NCBI GenBank assembly: GCA_022360105.1
Contig: JAKSDL010000409.1
Coordinates: 1 to 10,922, forward strand
Length of the DNA stretch: 10,922 nt
Origin: Pseudomonadota bacterium
Lineage (GTDB): Bacteria; SAR324; XYD2-FULL-50-16; JAHJRI01
Direction of reading: 5' to 3'
The notes beneath the pieces were generated by a model that was not told where the DNA came from, ran no database searches, and was given only the letters and a program-made list of their open reading frames with translations. Positions 6,283-10,922 of this stretch are shown here, in pieces. Position numbers and translations under genes: made by a program. Positions within the stretch are counted from its first letter, which is position 1. Each line of letters begins with the position of its first letter.

Positions 6283-8564
6283 AGAAACAGAATAACACAA
6301 TGATGGAGCAGGTGCTCAACTGCCCGCAAACAAGGAGACAATTTCTGAAGCGGATGGCAGCTGCGGGTGTAGTGCTTTCCGTGCCCGGTGGTTTGTTAAA
6401 TGCTATGAATGGCAATTCCGCTGCGTTAGATGATAAAATTACTTATGGTGGTCCTTACCAGGTGTTTCGTAATGCCTGCCCACGAAACTGCTATGACACA
6501 TGTTCCATGAAAACCTATGTCAGGGACGGTGTCGTACAGTTTGTCGAAGGAGCCCCCGAATCCTCTTTTACAGACGGAGCCCTGTGCGTTAAAGGCAACA
6601 GTTACTGGCGCGAAGCATACAGCCCGGATCGTGTCAAGTATCCCATGATACAGGAGGGCCGCGGCAGCGGAAAATGGCGTCGTATTTCCTGGGACAACGC
6701 CTTGGAACGCATAGCCGGCAAGATACTGGAAATCAAGGAAAAGGATAAGTCTTTGCTGGGTCTGGGATTGACTAAATACTCCGGTAACTTCGGTATTACC
6801 CACTATGGCGTCGAAGGCATGATGTCATCTTTAGGTTACACGACTCGATTTATTGGAACTCCCTGCTGGCCGGCAGGAATTGATGCCCAAAACTATGACA
6901 TGGGGAACATGTGGTGCCATGATCCCGAGGATCTGGTGAATTCCAAGTACATCATTCTCTGGGGTGGAAATCCTGCCTGGTGCTCGGTACATACCATGAA
7001 ATTTATCTATGAAGCCCAGAGTCAAGGAGCCAAAGTACTGGTTATTGATCCCGTGTTTACCCAAACCGCTGCCAAAGCCGATGAATACTGGCAGATCAAA
7101 ACCGGTGAAGATGGTGCTCTGGCTTTGGGAATGGCTCGCCATATTTTGGATAAAAACATGGTGGATCGGGATTTTGTAAACAAAGATGCAGTCGGCTATA
7201 ACGAATTTGAAACCTATCTACGGAATAACATTACCCTGGAATGGGCCGCGGAAAAAACCGGAATACCGGCAGCAGCCATTGCCAGGGTGGCTGAAGAATT
7301 TGCAACCGCAGAACCCGCAACAATCTGGATTGGGTATGGCCTTCAGCGCCATGTAAACGGTGGAGCAACTGTCAGATCCGTGGACGCGCTTGTGGCTATG
7401 ACGGGTAATATACATAAAGAAGGAGGTGGAGCGCGGTACGGACATCTCCATACCTGGGGATTTAACTATAACGCCCTGATTCAGAAGCAGCCCGAGGGTT
7501 CGGTTGGTTTTCAAGGTGAAGCAGGTCCGAAAGGTGAATTTGATTTTGTAAAACAAAAAACGTCCTATACCGATCGGACAGTGAATATCAACCAGACGGC
7601 ACGCATGATATTGGAGACTGACAATCCTCCCATTCGTATGCTTTGGGTGGCCTGTAAAAATCCGTTTAGCCAGGATTTTGACCTGAACATGATGAAGAAA
7701 GCATTTGCCAAGCTGGAAATGGTGGTTGTGGTAGACAAGTTTTTTAATCAAACCGTTGAACAAGCGGATATTGTTTTACCGGCCACAACCCAGTTTGAGG
7801 AATGGACGGTTAACGTCTCCTATTGGCACTATTGGCTGGGCCTGAACGAACAGGCCATCAAACCGATGTATGAAAGCAAAACAAGCATCGAAATTGCGGC
7901 AGCTCTTTCCGGGAAGATTAACCAGTTAAGTCCCGGTTCCTGCACCTTCCCCAGCGAAATAGACACTGAAGAATGGCTGGCCAAAGAGTTCAACCAGGGA
8001 ATATATGATCTGTTTGGGATCAAGTCCTGGGAGGAACTCAAAGACGGTCCCCGAAAAGCAATTATGCCTTCCACGGCAGCCTGGTATAACAAAAAGTTTG
8101 CAACACCGTCCGGTAAGTATGAGTTTCTCTCCCAACTTTCTGCCGAACATGGCCATGATGCTCTTCCCAAATACAAGGCAAACCGGGATGCGTATGCACC
8201 ATTGCGACTGTTAACGCCCCACAGCGTTTTTAATATTCATTCACAGTTCCAGCAATTGGACTACATGGAGGATTTTAATCCCGAGCCTTTTGTCTATATC
8301 CATCCGGAAACAGCCCGGGCCAAAAAGGTAAAAGACGGGGCACGGGTCAAAGTATTCAGCAAAGTAGGTGAGCAGCTGATAAGGGCCAGGGTGACGGACA
8401 ACGTACCCAAAGATGTTCTGATGATCTACGAGGCCTGGTTCAACAAGAGTGATTTTAACGTACAGAACTTAGTGGATGACATGCCTTCAGACATGGGAGC
8501 ATACAAAACCGGGGCTCCCGGAGTGGCTATTCACGACCAATTTGCAGACATTCAACCTGCGTAA
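6279..8564 (+). CDS. Tat-exported molybdopterin oxidoreductase, catalytic subunit (DmsA-like)
   Basis: A 761-residue catalytic subunit of the DMSO reductase superfamily, predicted to work in the periplasm. A twin-arginine signal TRRQFLK (18-24) is followed by a hydrophobic stretch (27-42). A [4Fe-4S] site is formed by C67-x3-C71-x3-C75 and C103. Molybdopterin-binding segments include ILWGGNPA (226-233), VLVIDPVFTQTA (253-264), YGLQRHVNGG (353-362) and MTGNIHKEGGG (374-384). The C-terminal cofactor-binding domain covers about 641-755. The segment GTPCWPAG places Cys196 where a gap-free alignment to my recollection of E. coli DmsA puts the Mo-ligating Ser176. A cysteine ligand is typical of polysulfide, thiosulfate and periplasmic nitrate reductases, so the substrate is open. 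The whole operon layout and the anchor are DmsABC-like, and reduction of a sulfur, selenium or other oxyanion or S/N-oxide with quinol electrons is the general expectation. GAGGAG (6265-6270) precedes the ATG, which overlaps the chaperone stop codon. Confidence 0.92.
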   Translation: MKKQNNTMMEQVLNCPQTRRQFLKRMAAAGVVLSVPGGLLNAMNGNSAALDDKITYGGPYQVFRNACPRNCYDTCSMKTYVRDGVVQFVEGAPESSFTDGALCVKGNSYWREAYSPDRVKYPMIQEGRGSGKWRRISWDNALERIAGKILEIKEKDKSLLGLGLTKYSGNFGITHYGVEGMMSSLGYTTRFIGTPCWPAGIDAQNYDMGNMWCHDPEDLVNSKYIILWGGNPAWCSVHTMKFIYEAQSQGAKVLVIDPVFTQTAAKADEYWQIKTGEDGALALGMARHILDKNMVDRDFVNKDAVGYNEFETYLRNNITLEWAAEKTGIPAAAIARVAEEFATAEPATIWIGYGLQRHVNGGATVRSVDALVAMTGNIHKEGGGARYGHLHTWGFNYNALIQKQPEGSVGFQGEAGPKGEFDFVKQKTSYTDRTVNINQTARMILETDNPPIRMLWVACKNPFSQDFDLNMMKKAFAKLEMVVVVDKFFNQTVEQADIVLPATTQFEEWTVNVSYWHYWLGLNEQAIKPMYESKTSIEIAAALSGKINQLSPGSCTFPSEIDTEEWLAKEFNQGIYDLFGIKSWEELKDGPRKAIMPSTAAWYNKKFATPSGKYEFLSQLSAEHGHDALPKYKANRDAYAPLRLLTPHSVFNIHSQFQQLDYMEDFNPEPFVYIHPETARAKKVKDGARVKVFSKVGEQLIRARVTDNVPKDVLMIYEAWFNKSDFNVQNLVDDMPSDMGAYKTGAPGVAIHDQFADIQPA

Positions 8565-8575
8565 GGAGAAAAGAG

Positions 8576-9142
8576 ATGAAAAAACAGCTTGGATTTCTGG
8601 TCGACGCCAAACGCTGCGTTGGCTGTTACAGTTGTGCCATGGCATGCAAAAACCAGTACCATCAGCCTGCCGGCGTTGCTTGGAGAAATATGCATCCTTT
8701 ACATGAAGAGATCTATCCTCATCAGGAGCGTGCATTTTTATCACTGGCTTGCAACCATTGCGAAAAACCGATCTGCCTGGAGCAATGCCCGGTCGTCGCC
8801 TATTATAAAAGGGAAGAAGACGGGGTCGTGGTTCATGAGCAGGAGAAATGCATCGGTTGCGGTAATTGTATCCGCTCCTGTCCATACGGAGCCCCTAAGT
8901 ACAACCCACAACGCAAAAAAGCGGAAAAATGCAGTCTCTGTTGGGAGCGGCTTGATGACGGATTAAAACCCGCCTGCGTGCTTGGTTGCCCCACAAAAGC
9001 GTTGGATCTCATTGATGTGAACCAATTTAGCGCAACCGATACCTCGCAGTATCCACCGGGGTTTCCCCGTTTCGGAAACTTGAATCCCTCGGTCCGCTTC
9101 AGACCTCCCCGTCAACCTCTAGAAATTAGGAGGCAGCAATGA
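8576..9142 (+). CDS. Four-cluster [4Fe-4S] electron-transfer subunit (DmsB-like)
   Basis: A 188-residue ferredoxin-type subunit that carries electrons from the membrane anchor to the catalytic subunit. It has sixteen cysteines in four groups: C14, C17, C20, C24; C59, C62, C67, C71; C92, C95, C98, C102; and C119, C122, C134, C138. All four sites keep a full set of cysteines, so four [4Fe-4S] clusters are expected, as in DmsB and PsrB rather than NarH, which has one 3Fe cluster. No signal peptide is present, which fits co-export with the folded catalytic subunit through its Tat signal. AAGGAG (8563-8568) precedes the ATG, 11 bp after the catalytic gene. Its stop overlaps the anchor gene start. 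The last 40 residues are a proline- and arginine-rich tail. Confidence 0.92.
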   Translation: MKKQLGFLVDAKRCVGCYSCAMACKNQYHQPAGVAWRNMHPLHEEIYPHQERAFLSLACNHCEKPICLEQCPVVAYYKREEDGVVVHEQEKCIGCGNCIRSCPYGAPKYNPQRKKAEKCSLCWERLDDGLKPACVLGCPTKALDLIDVNQFSATDTSQYPPGFPRFGNLNPSVRFRPPRQPLEIRRQQ

Positions 9143-9945
9143 ACAATATGGAATTATCACTGGTCTTTTTTACGGTTTTAAGCCAGGTTGCAGTGGGGAT
9201 ATGCGTTTTGTCTGCTTATCGCCGGTGGAGTACAAGCAATGGAAATAGTGATCTAATGCCTGATCGCGAATGGATGGCTGTGGGAGCTTTGTTTTTGGTT
9301 GCCGTTATTGCCAGTTTTTTTCATTTGGGACATCCATCCGGAGGACCACGGGCCATCTTAAATCTTAAAACAGCCTGGTTATCCAGGGAGGTTTTGTTTG
9401 TACTGCTGTTTGGAGCCGGTGTCGGACTATCTTACCTGGCTGTGGTCAGGAAGCTTGCTATCAGTCAAATCCTTATTAGTCTGACGGCGTTACTGGGCAT
9501 TGCGCTGGTTGTATCGACCGGTATGGTTTACAGCAATACTGGTTACCCGGCCCTGAACAATCTTGTTCCTGTATTCTATGGCCTTTTTACAGCCTGCGTG
9601 CTGGGAATTGCTTTTTCTTCCTATTTCTCCGATGAGAAACAGGAACCATTCCTGGTAAAGGCCCTTTTTGTCAGCCTGTTGATCGGCCTGGTGGTCAACC
9701 TGATGATTCCCTCTATCTGGCTTTCCGGTGGAAAAGCCATGCAACTGTCCGGAGCTGCATATTATGGCTCGGTCTTATATTGGCTTCAGATGATCGGGGA
9801 ATTTGGACTTGGCCTTTTTGTGATCGGAATTGCGCGTAAAATCCCGATTTGGCTCCCCCCCATCCTTTTAATTGGTGAACTGATCGGTCGTATTACCATG
9901 TATTCCCAAACGGTGCATGCTTCCATCCAGATCGGTGGTTTGTAG
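9139..9945 (+). CDS. DmsC-like membrane anchor, quinol-oxidising subunit
   Basis: A 268-residue integral membrane protein of the DmsC family, close in length to E. coli DmsC (about 287). Eight hydrophobic helices are visible at roughly 7-27, 45-64, 85-103, 107-129, 141-161, 172-192, 211-232 and 236-254. The FFHLGHPSGGPRAILNLK segment with TAWLSREVL after helix 2 (60-86) is characteristic of the family; the histidine region is near the quinol site in characterised anchors. It should dock the iron-sulfur/catalytic dimer at the periplasmic face and take electrons from menaquinol. No heme-ligand pattern was recognised, as expected for DmsC. AGGAGG (9128-9133) precedes the ATG, which overlaps the preceding stop (ATGA), so the pair is translationally coupled. 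It ends the D-A-B-C operon. Confidence 0.88.
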   Translation: MNNMELSLVFFTVLSQVAVGICVLSAYRRWSTSNGNSDLMPDREWMAVGALFLVAVIASFFHLGHPSGGPRAILNLKTAWLSREVLFVLLFGAGVGLSYLAVVRKLAISQILISLTALLGIALVVSTGMVYSNTGYPALNNLVPVFYGLFTACVLGIAFSSYFSDEKQEPFLVKALFVSLLIGLVVNLMIPSIWLSGGKAMQLSGAAYYGSVLYWLQMIGEFGLGLFVIGIARKIPIWLPPILLIGELIGRITMYSQTVHASIQIGGL

Positions 9946-9963
9946 GCAAAATTCGGGTAACGA

Positions 9964-9998
9964 GCTGTGGAAGTTACGAACAGACCTGTTTCCACAGC
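9964..9998 (+). other. Hairpin after the molybdoenzyme operon
   Basis: GCTGTGGAA (9964-9972) and TTCCACAGC (9990-9998) form a perfect 9-bp stem around a 17-nt loop, starting 18 bp after the anchor stop codon. No T-run follows, so it is not a standard Rho-independent terminator. It could protect the 3' end of the operon mRNA, lower read-through to the next gene, or be an operator for it. Confidence 0.4.
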
Positions 9999-10049
9999 AA
10001 TACAACCAAAAACGTCCCATACCAGATGTGAGCAAAACGCAATTAAAAT

Positions 10050-10514
10050 ATGTTTAATTTGATATATCGCGGCTACCATAAATACGGTTCATACCTGAAA
10101 GGAAGCGGTATGATTTTTACCGTATTGCTTTTGCTGGTTAGCGTTTACCCGGCAACCGTTAACGGACAGGGACCAGCACTGTTCAATCGCCCAGGAAGCT
10201 CTTCCACCTACAAGGTGTCATTTTCAAACCTGAACTATCATGGCGTTGCCAACGCACCTCTCACTATACCCCTGAAAATTACACCTTATCCTGCACCTGC
10301 CGGTTACTTTTTTTCTGTTCTTGCAGATGTTCTGGAGCGTCCACCAGGTGCCCGATTCAAAGCACACCCCGGAGATCGACAGTTGATCGTAACAGGTAAC
10401 AAGCCCGGGGCCTATCGGGTAAGAATCAGGGTAAACCTGCTGGGAAAATCAAGTTGTGGCGGCATCGATGCCCGAGAGATTGAATCCGGTGAAATCAGCA
10501 TTGAACTGGATTAA
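10050..10514 (+). CDS. Predicted secreted protein of unknown function
   Basis: I do not recognise this 154-residue protein. The first 20 residues hold positive charges (R7, K11, K17), followed by a hydrophobic core MIFTVLLLLVSVYPA (21-35) and a plausible signal-peptidase site near VNG-Q (about residue 40). The mature part of about 114 residues is rich in alternating hydrophobic residues, prolines and glycines, which suggests a small beta-sandwich (Ig-like) periplasmic domain; one cysteine remains, in SSCGG. The start is uncertain. ATG at 10050 gives the positively charged n-region but has no ribosome site. ATG at 10110 has GGAAG (10101-10105) in front but would leave a signal with no positive charge. 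It lies 104 bp after the anchor gene, beyond a hairpin, so it may be a separate transcript. A role with the reductase, such as a periplasmic accessory factor, is only a guess from position. Confidence 0.6.
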   Translation: MFNLIYRGYHKYGSYLKGSGMIFTVLLLLVSVYPATVNGQGPALFNRPGSSSTYKVSFSNLNYHGVANAPLTIPLKITPYPAPAGYFFSVLADVLERPPGARFKAHPGDRQLIVTGNKPGAYRVRIRVNLLGKSSCGGIDAREIESGEISIELD

Positions 10515-10525
10515 CCAATGGTTAA
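10511..10525. repeat. Short palindrome at the end of the secreted-protein gene
   Basis: TTAACCA and TGGTTAA (7 bp each) flank a single A, overlapping the stop codon of the secreted-protein gene. It is too AT-rich and lacks a T-run, so it is unlikely to be a terminator; a protein-binding site or chance are both possible. Confidence 0.25.
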
Positions 10526-10804
10526 ACCAGGTGAAAAATCCGGTGAGAATACAAAATTGATCCCCCCCCTCAAACCGCATAACTGCCGGTCACGAATGCA
10601 GCTTTCCAATATTATTTATATTTGAGCAGGCAACTGAACAGATTTCATTTTGGAATGGATATCTAAACGCTGCCAGCTAGCTCTTTAAAGGATTGCTTGA
10701 TTTCTTGACCGATCGATCAGCAGCTTGGACAGGGAAAAAGCCTTGTCGGCGGACAACTTACCTCACCTTTGCATTGTACTTAAACCCTCTCTACACAGCA
10801 TTAT

Positions 10805-10837
10805 CCGGAAACCTGTTTTTTTGCCAGGCGGTTTTTT
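10805..10837 (+). terminator. Possible weak Rho-independent terminator
   Basis: CCG...CCTG (10805-10814) can pair with CAGGCGG (10825-10831) if a GAAA bulge is allowed, and six T follow at 10832-10837. The loop is T-rich. The bulged stem makes this a weak candidate; it would end transcripts coming from the secreted-protein gene. Confidence 0.3.
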
Positions 10838-10848
10838 CATGTCCGATC

Positions 10849-10922
10849 ATGGATGTGAAGATAAGCGAAATAGAACAAAAACATCAAAACCAAAAACCGA
10901 ACCTTCGTTTTTTTCAATTCAA
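10849..10922 (+). CDS. Possible start of a gene running off the window (very uncertain)
   Basis: From ATG at 10849 an open frame runs to the window edge, reading MDVKISEIEQKHQNQ and on for 24 full codons with no stop. A second frame from ATG at 10839 is also open for 28 codons. Neither has a convincing ribosome site, and short open stretches are common by chance in this A-rich sequence. No function can be suggested. Confidence 0.15.
   Translation, partial: MDVKISEIEQKHQNQKPNLRFFQF

Larger units (their letters stand above)
10526..10922. other. Region with no confident gene
   Basis: About 400 bp with no ORF showing recognisable protein features and no tRNA-like fold. It contains a run of eight C at 10562-10569, CTTTAAAG (10683-10690) and AGCTAGCT (10675-10682) palindromes, and TTGTC/GACAA arms around GGCG near 10742-10756. 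None of these makes a clear functional element. A terminator-like hairpin and short open frames near the right edge are listed separately. Confidence 0.5.

Noticed and set aside
7218..7763. 181-codon open frame on the - strand
   Set aside because: It lies wholly inside the catalytic-subunit gene, has no recognisable domain and is best explained as a shadow of the coding strand.
8487..8885. 132-codon open frame on the - strand
   Set aside because: It overlaps the end of the catalytic gene and the ferredoxin gene, both well supported, and shows no protein-family features.
10562..10569. Run of eight C as a phase-variation tract
   Set aside because: It is in non-coding sequence, not in a visible promoter spacer or reading frame, so there is nothing for it to switch.
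1..10922. CRISPR arrays, transposons, tRNA or attachment sites
   Set aside because: No regular spaced repeats, transposase motifs, tRNA-like sequence or flanking direct repeats were seen on either strand.

Overview
The window looks like a chromosomal piece of an anaerobic or facultative Gram-negative bacterium. The most likely group is Desulfobacterota (former Deltaproteobacteria). This is inferred from gene content: a GAF-type sigma-54 activator, a PAS/PAS/LuxR-HTH regulator of a style common there, and a periplasmic molybdoenzyme operon with a DmsC-type anchor. No rRNA, tRNA, insertion sequence, CRISPR array or prophage gene is visible. All confidently called genes lie on the + strand.

Layout. 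(1) Positions 1-258 are a leader with repeated GGTAGA motifs and a dyad, followed by a sigma-54 enhancer-binding protein (259-1839). (2) After a 237-bp gap with an operator-like inverted repeat comes a two-gene unit: a cysteine-dioxygenase-type cupin (2077-2601) and a short ATP-grasp ligase-like protein (2624-3517). (3) A second regulator with two PAS domains and a LuxR-type HTH follows (3764-5467). (4) An intergenic region carries a perfect 12-bp inverted repeat and a sigma-54-like -24/-12 element. It leads into a tightly packed operon: TorD-family chaperone (5674-6282), Tat-exported molybdopterin catalytic subunit (6279-8564), four-cluster ferredoxin subunit (8576-9142) and eight-helix DmsC-like quinol anchor (9139-9945). 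(5) A predicted secreted protein of unknown function (10050-10514) and about 400 bp without a confident gene close the window.

How the parts may work together. The D-A-B-C set is a complete quinol-linked molybdoenzyme: the chaperone holds the apo-enzyme, A and B form the soluble catalytic dimer, and C anchors it and passes electrons from quinol. The catalytic subunit has a Cys where, by my recollection of the E. coli sequence, DmsA has its Mo-ligating Ser, so the substrate should not be assumed to be DMSO. A sigma-54-like promoter just before the operon, a palindrome about 160 bp upstream of the predicted start site, and a sigma-54 activator nearby suggest a local regulatory circuit. The thiol dioxygenase/ATP-grasp pair between the two regulators is the least expected part: an O2-consuming cysteine oxidase beside a putative carboxylate-amine ligase, next to an anaerobic-type reductase.
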